A stretch of 64,000 nt of DNA from Streptomyces asoensis (lineage in GTDB: Bacteria; Actinomycetota; Actinomycetes; Streptomycetales; Streptomycetaceae), in the NCBI RefSeq assembly GCF_016860545.1, contig NZ_BNEB01000002.1:1984001-2048000 (forward strand). Reading direction: 5' to 3'. Numbering within the stretch: the first letter of the stretch is position 1; the number at the start of each line of letters is the position of its first letter. Positions 1 through 8,224 of the stretch are shown here, piece after piece. Below the pieces are notes generated by a model, which saw only the letters and a list, made by a program, of their open reading frames with translations, made no database searches and was not told the origin of the DNA. Position numbers and translations under genes: made by a program.

Positions 1-146
1 GGCCGCTCGCCGTCAGCAGTAGGTTCATCGGGCGAGCCAAGCACGGCTGACGGACGCACGCAACGAAGCCCGGCATCCACCCGCACCGGCCCGTACGTCC
101 TGCGGGCCGCCTCCACGATCAAGCAGGCGACCCGGGGCCCGGCGGG

Positions 147-719
147 TCAGCGGACGACGTCGAACACGTTCTTCTGGAGACCGTTGGCGTACACCTCGTG
201 CTCGACCAGCTTCAGCTTCTGGGTGTCCTTGTCCGTGGTGCTGAAGAGCCGCTTGCCGGCTCCGAGCAGGAGGGGGAAGACGAGCAGGTGGTAGCGGTCG
301 ACGAGGCCCGCGTCCGAGAGGGCGTGGTTCAGGGAGGCGCTCCCGTGGACGATGATCGGACCGCCCTCGGTCCGCTTGAGCGCGGCGACCTCGTCGAGCG
401 ACCGCAGGATCGTCGTCTCGCCCCAGTTCGTCACCAGGTCCTCCTCGCCGAGGGTCGTCGAGACGACGTACTTCGGCATGACCTTGTAGTCGGCGAAGTC
501 CTCCATGTCGGGCCACACCGCGCTGAACGACTCGTAGCTGGTCCTGCCCAGCAGCATCGCGGCGGCCTCCTTCTGCTCGCGCCCCTTGATCTCGAACGCC
601 TCGGGGAGGAACTCGACGTCCTTGAAGGTCCAGCCGGCGTTGCGGTAGCCGGGTTCGCCGCCCGGAGCCTCCACGACGCCGTCGAGCGAGATGAAAGCCG
701 TGCTGATCAGGGTGCGCAT
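147..719 (-). CDS. Dihydrofolate-reductase-family protein (RibD C-terminal type)
   Basis: A 190-residue protein of the bacterial dihydrofolate reductase / RibD C-terminal family, soluble NADPH-dependent reductases whose substrates are usually unknown. The opening MRTLISTAFISLDGVVEAPG, the central LLGRTSYESF segment and the late GLVDRYHLLVFPLLLGAGKRLF segment are the family's usual signatures, and the length is typical. The ATG is preceded by GAGGAA at a proper distance. It stands alone: the next gene (DUF4436) lies about 270 bp upstream on the same strand. The family call is firm. The substrate cannot be read from the sequence, and a folate role should not be assumed because many Streptomyces paralogues are not folate enzymes. 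Confidence 0.88.
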   Translation of the reverse strand: MRTLISTAFISLDGVVEAPGGEPGYRNAGWTFKDVEFLPEAFEIKGREQKEAAAMLLGRTSYESFSAVWPDMEDFADYKVMPKYVVSTTLGEEDLVTNWGETTILRSLDEVAALKRTEGGPIIVHGSASLNHALSDAGLVDRYHLLVFPLLLGAGKRLFSTTDKDTQKLKLVEHEVYANGLQKNVFDVVR

Positions 720-989
720 CGTGGTTCCTCGTTGTCTCGTGTCGGGTTCTCGGCGGACTCGGTCGGCGTGGGCCCGGACCGCCCTCGCGGCCCCGGCGCG
801 CCCACCATGACTTCTGACTGCCGATCATGAAGGAACTCATCGGTGCGCGCCGACCTTCGACCGACTTCGGCGGACCGATCCCCGCGACGGCGATGCGTCC
901 CGCGCCCGTCGGCGGCGGTCGCCGGAGGTGCTGCTCCCGACGGGCGACGCCCGTCCGGGCTCCGCCGAGCGGGTGGTGCCCGACGCGGC

Positions 990-1892
990 TCAGGTGCCCG
1001 GGGCGTCGTCCGTGCGCAGGGCCGCGCGCAGCGCGGAGCGCACGCCCGTGAGGACCACGGTGATCAGGCACAGCGCGATGACGGTCTCGGCCCACAGGAA
1101 GGCGAACCAGTCGAGCACGCAGCCGATCGGTGGTGAGCCGGGGGCCGTGTTGCGGAAGGCGGCGAGAGCGAACAGCGTGGCGGCCATCCAGGCCAGGGCG
1201 GGCCAGACGAGGCCCTCGCCGCGGGTCGTCAGGTACCAGGCGCCGAGCAGCACGGACGCCGCCAGCGCCCACATCACGACCATCATGAAGACGGCGAAGA
1301 CGAGAAGGCTGCCCGATCGTGACAACCGCAGCCGCACGACGGCCTCCTGCGCGGAAGCGGGGGACGTCGTGGAGATGGAGAACAGCGTGGCGTTGTTGGA
1401 GAAGAGCATCCGCACCGGCACCTGCCTGCCCCCTTGGGTGGCCCAGACCTCGATGTCGGTCTCGTAGGTGTCGAAGGGATAGTCGCTGATCGACCCGCCG
1501 GTGAGAGCGATCTGCACGTCCTTCGGGGTGATGCGTTCGTGCGCCGGGAAAGTCAGGTCGCTCAGGGTCGCCACGGAGGTCTGGAGGCTGAGATCGGCGA
1601 CCGGAGCGCTCCCGCCTTCCTCACCGAGGGTCCCGCGTGGTGTGACCCGCATCCGCAGGACCAGCTCTCGCGCTGCGGCGTCGACGCTCTGGACGGTGGC
1701 CTCCACGTCCACCCGGTCGGCGGCCGTGGATCCCACCGTCCGCACTGTGTCGTTCGTCTGCCGCTCGGTGTACTGCACCCACGACCCCACGGACACCGCC
1801 ACCACGATCAGGACCGCGATGGCGACGAGGGCCGGCAGGACCGACGCCCGGCCGCGCCGGCGGAGCGAGGGTGCGGGCGAGGGCGGGGCCAT
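990..1892 (-). CDS. DUF4436 membrane protein
   Basis: A 300-residue membrane protein matching the DUF4436 family as I know it. A first hydrophobic helix (about residues 19-40) anchors the N-terminus. A soluble beta-rich region of about 140 residues follows, including ISDYPFDTYETDIEVWA, a typical DUF4436 stretch. Three more hydrophobic segments fill the C-terminal third (about 195-220, 230-250, 262-285). The arrangement suggests an extracytoplasmic domain between the first helix and a three-helix bundle. No catalytic motif is visible and the function is unknown. The ATG has CGGAG upstream. No operon partner is evident. Confidence 0.8.
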   Translation of the reverse strand: MAPPSPAPSLRRRGRASVLPALVAIAVLIVVAVSVGSWVQYTERQTNDTVRTVGSTAADRVDVEATVQSVDAAARELVLRMRVTPRGTLGEEGGSAPVADLSLQTSVATLSDLTFPAHERITPKDVQIALTGGSISDYPFDTYETDIEVWATQGGRQVPVRMLFSNNATLFSISTTSPASAQEAVVRLRLSRSGSLLVFAVFMMVVMWALAASVLLGAWYLTTRGEGLVWPALAWMAATLFALAAFRNTAPGSPPIGCVLDWFAFLWAETVIALCLITVVLTGVRSALRAALRTDDAPGT

Positions 1893-2403
1893 GGTGACTC
1901 CGAGGGGAGGAAGGGCGGAGGGCTGGTCCCGTCCGGCGCCGGGAGCGGACCTCGCGCCCGGCCGGTGAAGGCATGGCGGGTCGGTCTGCCGACCGGCAGA
2001 GCGGTGCAGACGGCAACGCTTCGATCGGGCTCGTTCACTCTAGGTGATCAACGCGGTGTCGAGGCCGAAGCGGCCGTGCCCGGCGGCGCTCCGTCGCTCG
2101 GTGACGGAACGTCAGGCCTTGTCTCGCGCTGCCCTGTCGATCATGAGGGGCGTGTCCTTGAGGCCCGTCGTGCGTCGCGTCGCCGTGGCCGAAAAGGCAT
2201 GGGTGCGGTGCGGTCGTGCACAAGTGTCGTGCATATGTCGCAGGCATCGGCGCGCCGCGGTGACAATTTGATCACCAGTCATGGCCGCGCGAGGAGCCCG
2301 AACCGGGCTCACTCCTGCGCTGCGTGTTCCCGGACCGACGCCGTCGGTGCGACCGGGACCGCCGGCTGAGGTACGCGACACCGAGCACCAGGAAAGGCCC
2401 CCC
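1893..2403. other. Gene-free stretch of about 510 bp
   Basis: No convincing coding sequence in either direction: the open frames here have poor protein character and no ribosome binding sites. It holds the divergent promoters of the DUF4436 gene (leftward) and the helix-turn-helix gene (rightward). A 7-bp-arm inverted repeat, TCTGCCG-AC-CGGCAGA, lies at 1985-2000 and could be an operator or small hairpin. A ribosome binding site AGGAAAGG (2390-2397) fixes the start of the next gene. Confidence 0.55.
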
Positions 2404-2892
2404 GTGAACAGACCGCCGTTCTCGCCCGCTGTCGCCTTGTCGGCCAGGCAGGGCCTCGGGATGACTCCTCAGCAGGTGGCGGAGCAGATGAACGCGTGCG
2501 GCGCTTCCACGGACGTCTCCCTCGTCCACGCGTGGGAGAGCGGTGAGTACAGCCCCACCGAGCCCGAGTTGATCGCGCTCGCGGACGTGCTCTGGTGCCG
2601 TACCACGGACCTGATGGGGGTCGAGGAACCGCGGACGCTGGGGGAGCACCGCCTGGCACGGCAGTTCACCACGGCCAAGCTGGCCGACTCCATCGGGATG
2701 GACGCGGCCCAGTACGAGCAGGCCGAGGAGCGACGGGCGTGGTCCGGCGACGAGCGGCAGACGGCTGCTCTGCTGCGACTGCTGAACCTCACTCCGTTGC
2801 AACTCGCCAAGGCCGTCGAACGGTCCGCTCCGCCGCGTCCGGACGTCGCGGCGCCCCCGAAGTCGCCTCTCAGGCAGGGGCGTTCATGGTGA
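2404..2892 (+). CDS. Helix-turn-helix (XRE-like) regulator with two HTH-like halves
   Basis: A 162-residue, probably DNA-binding protein. The first half (about residues 8-65) reads as an XRE-type HTH: a short helix, MTPQQVAEQM, a recognition segment around SLVHAWESGEYSPTEPEL, then LIALADVLWC. The second half (about 75-130) repeats the pattern more weakly, with TTAKLADSIGMDAAQYEQAE followed by ALLRLLNLTPLQLAKAV. The GTG start was chosen because AGGAAAGG lies six bases upstream; longer forms run into non-coding-like sequence. No effector domain is present, and the C-terminus is a basic proline-rich tail. The target is unknown. The gene stands alone. Confidence 0.75.
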   Translation: MNRPPFSPAVALSARQGLGMTPQQVAEQMNACGASTDVSLVHAWESGEYSPTEPELIALADVLWCRTTDLMGVEEPRTLGEHRLARQFTTAKLADSIGMDAAQYEQAEERRAWSGDERQTAALLRLLNLTPLQLAKAVERSAPPRPDVAAPPKSPLRQGRSW

Positions 2893-2978
2893 GTCGCAGC
2901 CGGCCCTCCGTGGGTCACCGGTGAGTGAGAGGGGGCGTTCACGCAAGGCGGATGCCCCCTCGGCCCGTGTGCTGACGC

Positions 2979-3173
2979 TCAACCGCCGTGGCCTGCCGTC
3001 GTGCCGTCCGCTCCGAGCGACTCCACCGCCCTCCCCGGTACGAGGACGGCCAGCGTGCTGCGCGCTTCACGCCGCAGGGTACGGCGACGGGCGAACGTCG
3101 CGGTCAGGGCGAGGATCGAGACCGTACCGCCGTAGAACACGGCAGCGACCATGGAGAGGAGCCCGATGGTCAT
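2979..3173 (-). CDS. Small membrane protein
   Basis: A 64-residue product with one N-terminal hydrophobic helix (about residues 2-27, beginning TIGLLSMVAAVFYGG) followed by a basic patch (RRRTLRREAR) and a short polar tail. This is a typical small single-span membrane protein with its C-terminus inside. A purine-rich GGGGGAAGAAGG lies about 11 bases before the ATG. I do not recognise a family. It sits between the HTH gene and a decayed TetR gene and could belong to the same eroded neighbourhood. Confidence 0.45.
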   Translation of the reverse strand: MTIGLLSMVAAVFYGGTVSILALTATFARRRTLRREARSTLAVLVPGRAVESLGADGTTAGHGG

Positions 3174-3289
3174 CGGGCACGCACCCTTCTTCCCCCGTTC
3201 GGGCCGCCCGGCCGTAGCCCGGGGCGGACGTCGATGCGTTCCGTTCCCAGAGTACGCACGTCGTCAACTCCTTCTGCCCGTACGGAGGG

Positions 3290-3657
3290 TCACGCGGGCG
3301 GCGGCACCGAGGAGTGCCGGCCCGCTGCGTCGGCGGGAGTGCCGCCGGCGTCGCCCAGCAACTCCGTGGCGGTCTCCAGGAACCACTGCCGGTGGGCCAG
3401 TACGGCCTGGTGGACGGGGTGCGCGGGATCGGGGTACTCGGCCGCCGCCTTCAGGAAGGCGCAGCCGCGGAAACCCGGTGACCGGATGCCGTCGGTGATC
3501 CAGCGGCTCACGGCCCGGACCGTGTCGGCTGCCGGCAGGCCCTGTGCCCGGACGGCGGCCACCTGCCCCCGGATGCCGTGATCGGCCTGCCGGAGGTAGG
3601 AAAGGATCAGTTCTTCCTTTCCTTTGAAGTGCCGGTAGAGCGTGGCCCGGGTGACCT
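3290..3657 (-). pseudogene. TetR regulator remnant, 5'-truncated
   Basis: A leftward reading frame carries the end of a TetR DNA-binding domain (VTRATLYRHFKGKEELILSYL) and a TetR ligand-binding core (TVRAVSRWITDGIRSPGFRG, then CAFLKAAAEYPDP). Everything before VTRATLYRHF, the first two helices of the HTH, is missing. The upstream sequence instead belongs to a divergent membrane-protein gene that is itself missing its start. The C-terminus stops after about 120 residues of recognisable protein, shorter than the usual 180-200, so the 3' end may also be damaged. The only upstream ATG (at 3691) lies inside the neighbouring gene. I call this non-functional. Confidence 0.75.
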
Positions 3658-4175
3658 GGGGGACTGGCCTGCTGCTCGCCTCCGCCCGCACCCTGAACCC
3701 GCTCAGCGCGACGTTGCTGGTGATCTACCCCTTGTTCGACGTGGCGTGCGCGGTGGTCGACCTCAGGTCCGCCACGGCGCAGCGTGGACCGGTGCGCGGC
3801 CTGTACCTGAACATCGCCCTGAGTGCCCTCACCACCGCGGGTCTGGCGGCGGCCGCGACCGCCGGTATCCCGGGCGTCCTGCGGGTCTGGGGCGCCTGGG
3901 CCGTCACCGCCGGGCTCGTGCAGCTGGCCGTCGGCATCCACCGACGCGCCATGCCCGGACGGTGGCCGATGATCGCCAGCGGGGCGATCTCCACGCTCGC
4001 CGGAGCCTCCTTCGTGGTCCAGGCCGCAAAGGCCGACGCCTCCCTGAGCTCGCTGGGCGGCTACGCCTTCCTGGGCGGTGTCTTCTTCCTCGTCTCCGCA
4101 CTCCGCCTGGGACGAGCCGAGAAGATCACGGGACGGCTCGGCTCGGCGCGAGGCGGCCACCCCTTCGGAGGCTGA
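3656..4175 (+). pseudogene. Membrane protein gene missing its 5' end
   Basis: About 170 residues of a hydrophobic protein with at least four membrane segments: GLLLASARTLNPLSATLLVI, then VRGLYLNIALSALTTAGLAA, then VWGAWAVTAGLVQLAVGI, and a last one near YAFLGGVFFLVSAL. Similar actinobacterial integral membrane proteins (DUF308/HdeD-like in topology) begin about 20 residues earlier with another hydrophobic stretch, here replaced by TetR sequence. An ATG at 3642 gives an in-frame start but no ribosome binding site, and its first residues read as antisense TetR sequence. The natural pair would be a divergent TetR and its target gene, so a single deletion probably removed the shared promoter and both 5' ends. 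Confidence 0.65.
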
Positions 4176-4301
4176 CCTCTTCGCAGACCGTCTGCGGACT
4201 GCGCGGTCGGCCCCTCGGGCGACCACCGCAGTCCGCTTGCCCCGTCGCCGTCCGTGCGCCCGTGGGCGGGGTGGGCACGTGGCCGGCGCCGGGCGGGCGG
4301 T

Positions 4302-4799
4302 TCAGCCGGCGGCGAGTGCGGCCTTCCAGGCAGGGCTGTCGACGTAGTGGTTGTCGAAGCGCTCCGAGGACTCCTTGATCTCCGCGAAGTCGGCCTCGCC
4401 GCGCATCACCCGCCCCAGGAGCCGCAGGTAGTCGAAGCGGGCCATCCCCGGAGTGAAGGTGAACAGCACGTCGGCCGTGTGTCCCGGGGCGGCGGCGAAG
4501 GCGTGCGGGGTGTGCGGCGGGACGAGCAGGAAGTCGCCCGCGTTCAGCACGGTGACCGATTCCCCCAGCAGGACGCGCAGGGATCCGTCGATGACGTAGA
4601 ACATCTCCGCGGCCCGGGTGTGGAAGTGGGCCGGGGCTCCCACCGCTCCCTCGGCGAAGGTCGAACGGTAACTGGTCAGCAGTCCGCCCGTGCCCTCGGA
4701 GTCCGCGAGCAGCGTCATCGTGCTGCTGGGGTCGCTGGTCGTCTCGGCCGCGGCGGCCCGGGTCACGACCGGCGCGAAGTCCGTACGGATGCTGCTCAT
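4302..4799 (-). CDS. Cupin-domain protein
   Basis: A 165-residue single-domain cupin. Motif 1 is seen as GAPAHFHTRAAEMFYVIDGS (two His and a Glu as likely metal ligands) and motif 2 as AGDFLLVPPHTPHAFAA (third His). The C-terminal third, with FDYLRLLGRVMRGEADFAEI, is helical and typical of small stand-alone cupins in Streptomyces. The ATG at 4799 has AGGGAG nine bases upstream; a longer in-frame version is not supported. The substrate is unknown; such proteins range from dioxygenases to isomerases to binding proteins. The gene stands alone. Confidence 0.82.
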   Translation of the reverse strand: MSSIRTDFAPVVTRAAAAETTSDPSSTMTLLADSEGTGGLLTSYRSTFAEGAVGAPAHFHTRAAEMFYVIDGSLRVLLGESVTVLNAGDFLLVPPHTPHAFAAAPGHTADVLFTFTPGMARFDYLRLLGRVMRGEADFAEIKESSERFDNHYVDSPAWKAALAAG

Positions 4800-5033
4800 G
4801 GTGTGCGCTCCCTGAATCGGCGGCTGACGGGCGGCGAACCCACCGCCCGTGTGATCACCATTCTGGTCGCTCCGTTGACAGGAGGCATGGGGCAATCAGG
4901 GTGCGGAATCATGGGTCAATTCCGTGACGCGTCCGTCCGTCGGAACCTCGGAACGCCGAGGTCGAGACCGCGTCGAGCCCTGGGGTGGCGGTCGGTGAGG
5001 CGCCCTGCCACCCACCGGGATCGACGCTCTCGG

Positions 5034-5327
5034 TCAGTCGATGCCTTCGACGATGCGGAAGTCGCGCTCGACGCCGTCGGAGAGGGCGGCCAGCGCCTCC
5101 TGGTAGGCCGCACTCTCGCGCGCCGCTACGGCCTGCTCGAAGCTGTCGAACTCGATCAGGACGGTGCGCTCGGCGATTCCGGCGTCATGCGCCACGACCC
5201 GGCCGCCACGGACGAGGACCCGGCCGCCCTGGGCCTCGACGGCCGCGCGGGCCAGCTCGTTGTAAGCGGCCAGCTTCTCCGGGTCCGCAATGCTGCGGTA
5301 GACGCTGACCCAGTAGCCCTTGGGCAT
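5034..5327 (-). CDS. DUF1330 family protein
   Basis: A 97-residue protein of the DUF1330 family (dimeric alpha/beta-barrel, ferredoxin-like fold). It opens MPKGYWVSVYRSIADPEKLA and carries the typical GGRVLVRGG and ERTVLIEFDSFEQAVA segments with a late SAAYQEAL. The ATG follows TGGAGG at good spacing, so I reject the longer 158-residue frame. The family has no settled function; no partner gene is visible nearby. Confidence 0.85.
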   Translation of the reverse strand: MPKGYWVSVYRSIADPEKLAAYNELARAAVEAQGGRVLVRGGRVVAHDAGIAERTVLIEFDSFEQAVAARESAAYQEALAALSDGVERDFRIVEGID

Positions 5328-5442
5328 GGAACCTCCAGTGCGGGGACGGGTGAACATCCGACTTACGGACCTGGACGCCGTGGCAAGCGCGAGGACGAGG
5401 AGCTCTGCTCCTTTGTCGGCCCGCTCAGCCGAGCGACACCGC

Positions 5443-6261
5443 CTAGGCTTTCCTGGCCAGTCCGGCGGCGATGAGGTGTTCCCAGACGGTGAGTTCGCGT
5501 GGTTCGCCATTGCTCCAGGGGTTCTCGGTCTCGTCCGGGTGCCACAGGGAGGCGGGGACGATCCCGGGATCGAGGATCTCCAGGCCGTCCAGCAGGGCGG
5601 CGATCTCCGCGTCCGTACGCCACCGGCCGCGGCCGAACGTCTGCTGGAGAACCTTCTCGGCCTCCTCGGTCTCGGGGTTGTTGCCGGAGCGGAAGTGGCT
5701 GATGAAGAAGTAGCTCCCGGAGGGGACGTGGTCGCGCCAGTAGCGGACGATGCCGGCCGGGTCCTCGTCGTCGTTCACGTGGTGGAGGATGGCGCTGAGG
5801 ATCACGGCCACGGGGCGGGTGAAGTCTATGAGTTCGAGCGTGTCGGGGTGCGTGCGGACACCCTCGGGGTCGCGCACGTCGACCGCGAGGACGCGGGTGC
5901 GGTCGTTGTTCTCCAGCAGCGCGCGGCCGTGCACCAGCACTTGGAGGTCGGTGTCGACGTAGACGACCCGGGACTCGGGAGCGTGCCGTTGCGCGACCTG
6001 GTGGACGTTGTCCGCGGTCGGCAGGCCGCTGCCGAGGTCGATGAACTGCCGTATCCCCGTGGTGCTGGCGATCTCCCTGACCGCCCGGGTCAGCGCCGAG
6101 CGGTTGGCGAAGGCGATGGCCACCGAACCGGGCAGGTCGCGCTTGAACACGTCGCCGATCTCACGGTCCACGGCGTAGTTGTCCTTGCCGCCGAGGAGGT
6201 AGTCGTAGACGCGGGCGATGCTGGGCTTGGTCGGGTCGATGGATGAGCCTTCGTACGTCAT
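5443..6261 (-). CDS. SAM-dependent methyltransferase, DUF574 / Methyltransf_19 family
   Basis: A protein of about 272 residues from a family heavily expanded in actinomycetes. Landmarks are SIARVYDYLLGGKDNYAVDR near the N-terminus, the glycine-rich SAM-binding loop IRQFIDLGSGLPTADNVHQV (about residue 75), the acidic strand end VVYVDTDLQVL, and VAVILSAILHHVNDDEDP. Two starts are possible, ATG at 6261 or 6270, sharing GGGGAAG upstream; spacing favours 6261. The substrate is unknown. Members are cytosolic. The remains of a sigma-factor gene lie immediately upstream. Confidence 0.85.
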   Translation of the reverse strand: MTYEGSSIDPTKPSIARVYDYLLGGKDNYAVDREIGDVFKRDLPGSVAIAFANRSALTRAVREIASTTGIRQFIDLGSGLPTADNVHQVAQRHAPESRVVYVDTDLQVLVHGRALLENNDRTRVLAVDVRDPEGVRTHPDTLELIDFTRPVAVILSAILHHVNDDEDPAGIVRYWRDHVPSGSYFFISHFRSGNNPETEEAEKVLQQTFGRGRWRTDAEIAALLDGLEILDPGIVPASLWHPDETENPWSNGEPRELTVWEHLIAAGLARKA

Positions 6262-6299
6262 GGCGGCCATTCTTCCCCGCAACGTGACCTGTGCACACC

Positions 6300-6558
6300 C
6301 GCTTTGAGCCTACTCCGTACCGTGTGCCGGCAGGCGGCGGTGACGCGCACCACGGCTTCGCGTCCGACGTGCAGGTCCGGTGCGGGCGGCATCGAGCAAC
6401 GGACGTCGTCCCGCAGCAGGGCCGCGAGCGCGCCGACGTCCGTGGCCACGCTTGCGTCGGTACAGCGACGCACCAACTCCCTCCTTTCGGCGTCCTGTTC
6501 GCCGCCGGTCCAGGCAGGCGTGGGTGGCGATCCGGTACAGCCAGGCTCATCACCGGTG
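6300..6558 (-). pseudogene. ECF sigma factor remnant (SnoaL-tailed type)
   Basis: Read leftward, one frame near 6550-6500 gives AWLYRIATHACLD, the conserved region 2.4 of ECF sigma factors. A different frame from about 6476 down gives ALAALLRDDVRCSMPP followed by APDLHVGREAVV, the typical start of the C-terminal SnoaL-like domain of long ECF factors (TIGR02960-like). Roughly 100 residues that should lie between them, including all of region 4, are absent. The frame then dissolves after GREAVV. The N-terminal half of region 2 is also missing. This is a multiply deleted pseudogene. Confidence 0.7.
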
Positions 6559-6654
6559 CGGTGAGCTGCGGTGGGCTCCGTTGCCGTGCCGGGCCGTGTC
6601 GGGCCGTGCGGGTCGGGCCGGTCGACCGGGCCGGATCAGTGCGAGAAATCTCTG

Positions 6655-6873
6655 ATGATTCTGGAGCCGTTCGAGGTGTCACAAACCGCGCGATTCCTTG
6701 CGGGCGTCTCCTTCGACGAGCTGTGGAAGATCGCCGGCGCCGGGCTCGGCGGGCGCGGCCAGGGCGGGGAGGAGATCAGGCAGGAGCTCCTCGACCGTCA
6801 CAGGGACCTTGCGGAGTTCTACGGCAGGGCGGCTGCGGCGGGCCATGCCGTGGTCAGGGTGGTGTGGGCCTGA
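6655..6873 (+). CDS. Short DUF1877-like fragment or small protein
   Basis: A 72-residue frame reading LEPFEVSQTARFLAGVSFDE, then ELLDRHRDLAEFYGRAAAAG. This resembles the C-terminal half of DUF1877 (YfbM-like) proteins, in which a helix pair is followed by L-x-x-F/Y-Y-x-x-A-A-x-x-G. The usual N-terminal 80-90 residues are not present upstream in any frame, so this is either a truncated relic (it abuts a decayed sigma factor) or a small domain on its own. No clear ribosome binding site precedes the ATG. Confidence 0.4.
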   Translation: MILEPFEVSQTARFLAGVSFDELWKIAGAGLGGRGQGGEEIRQELLDRHRDLAEFYGRAAAAGHAVVRVVWA

Positions 6874-6930
6874 GACGCGGTCGCGCGCCGGTCACGCCCC
6901 TTCATCCTCCGGGGCGCAGACGCCGCCGGG

Positions 6931-7467
6931 TCAGATGCCGGCCGGTCCGGCCGCTGCCACGGCCTCGGCACCCGACCGCCGCAGTGACCGGTACGTGGTC
7001 CAGCGGCGCTGCTCGCGGGTCAGGTGCGCAACGGCGCGGCCGACCCATTGCGGGTCGCCCAGGAGAGGCAGCTCTTCGTGGGCGACGAGGTGCCGCAGCA
7101 GATACTCCAGGCGGAGCGCGTCAACGGCTCGGTACGGTCGCGTGTGCTGGTCGAAGCGCAACTGGTCGTCCTCGTAGGGGTGCCGCAGCGTCATGCGCAT
7201 CCAGCCGCTGACACCCGGCGCGACCGTGCCCTTCAACGTGTACACGCCCCTGCCGTCGGTGCTCCAGGACTGGTTGCCCCAGGTGATCCAGATGCCGGTC
7301 ATGATCCTGCTCCAGGGGACCGACCGCCCTGCGGAGCCGGGCACGTGCTGCCGGAGCCCGTCCGGGCGGACCTCCACCCAGTGGGTGTCCGGGCGCGTGG
7401 CGTCACCGAATCCCCAGACGTCGCCGACCAGTTGCAGGGGTCCCAGGTACGATCCGGTCTCCTCCAT
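6931..7467 (-). CDS. Hypothetical protein
   Basis: A 178-residue soluble protein with normal codon bias. I do not recognise the family. It is rich in tryptophan and arginine, with a beta-like N-terminal half (GPLQLVGDVWGFGDATRPDT, WSRIMTGIWITWGNQSW) and a helical C-terminal half (RPYRAVDALRLEYLLRHLVA). There is no signal peptide, membrane segment or cysteine motif. The ATG at 7467 has only a weak ribosome binding site. The divergent neighbour is a GNAT acetyltransferase about 100 bp away. Confidence 0.6.
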   Translation of the reverse strand: MEETGSYLGPLQLVGDVWGFGDATRPDTHWVEVRPDGLRQHVPGSAGRSVPWSRIMTGIWITWGNQSWSTDGRGVYTLKGTVAPGVSGWMRMTLRHPYEDDQLRFDQHTRPYRAVDALRLEYLLRHLVAHEELPLLGDPQWVGRAVAHLTREQRRWTTYRSLRRSGAEAVAAAGPAGI

Positions 7468-7572
7468 AGGGGGATTGAATCACGTGACCTGTGTGCTGCT
7501 GCCGGGCCGTTCGAGGCACAACCGGACCGACTAGTCTGACAAGAGCCGTCATTGACACGGGGGAGGGATCCG

Positions 7573-8139
7573 ATGAAGGCCGAACCGCGGCACGTCCCGG
7601 CGACCGTCACGACCGAACGCCTGGTCCTGCGTCCGTTCACACCGGGTGACGTGGACGACCGCTACGCCTACCAGTCGTTGCCGGAGGTCGCGCGGTACCT
7701 CTACCGGGCTCCGCTCACCCGGGAGGGCTGCGCGGAGTCCATCGCCGCACGGGCCGGCGGGACCGCCTGGGAGGCCGATGGCGACGTGCTGCTGCTGGCC
7801 GTGTGCCGCGCGGACGAGCCGGGGGTCGTCGGCGAAGTGGTCCTCACCTTGAGCAACGCGGCGGCCCGCCAGGCGGAGATCGGCTGGGTCGTCCACCCCC
7901 GGTACGCCGGACGTGGCTACGCCACCGAAGCGGCCCGCGCTCTGGTCGCGCTGGCCTTCGACCGGCTCGGTGTGCATCGGGTCTTCGCCCGCCTCGACGT
8001 TCTCAATACCGCCTCGGTCCGAGTCTGCGAACGCCTGGGCATGCGCCGCGAAGCACATCTGATCGACAACGACCTCGACGGAGATCGCTGGGGCAGCGAA
8101 TACGTCTACGCGGTGCTCGACCACGAGTGGGTGAACTGA
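7573..8139 (+). CDS. GNAT N-acetyltransferase (RimJ/RimL-like)
   Basis: A 188-residue GNAT enzyme of the RimJ/RimL-like group, using acetyl-CoA. The N-terminal TTERLVLRPFTPGDVDD, the acetyl-CoA loop region IGWVVHPRYAGRGYATEAAR (about residues 100-120; the R-x-x-G-x-G/A loop reads YAGRGYA) and the late LNTASVRVCERLGMRREAH are all family hallmarks. ATG 7573 has GGGAGG seven bases upstream. The acceptor is unknown. Confidence 0.87.
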   Translation: MKAEPRHVPATVTTERLVLRPFTPGDVDDRYAYQSLPEVARYLYRAPLTREGCAESIAARAGGTAWEADGDVLLLAVCRADEPGVVGEVVLTLSNAAARQAEIGWVVHPRYAGRGYATEAARALVALAFDRLGVHRVFARLDVLNTASVRVCERLGMRREAHLIDNDLDGDRWGSEYVYAVLDHEWVN

Positions 8140-8224
8140 CAGACGGCATCGAGGGGCGGCCCCGCGTGGCCCTTTCGTGCGCCGGCCCCCGAACGAGACG
8201 CGGGCCGGCAGCCGATGCGTGGTC

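Noticed and set aside
1..146. Possible gene tail at the left edge
   Set aside because: No frame shows convincing protein character before the dihydrofolate-reductase-family gene, so I annotate nothing here.
1985..2000. Palindrome TCTGCCG-AC-CGGCAGA as an operator of the HTH gene
   Set aside because: It is about 400 bp from the start codon and has no second copy nearby, so it is described only within the gene-free stretch.
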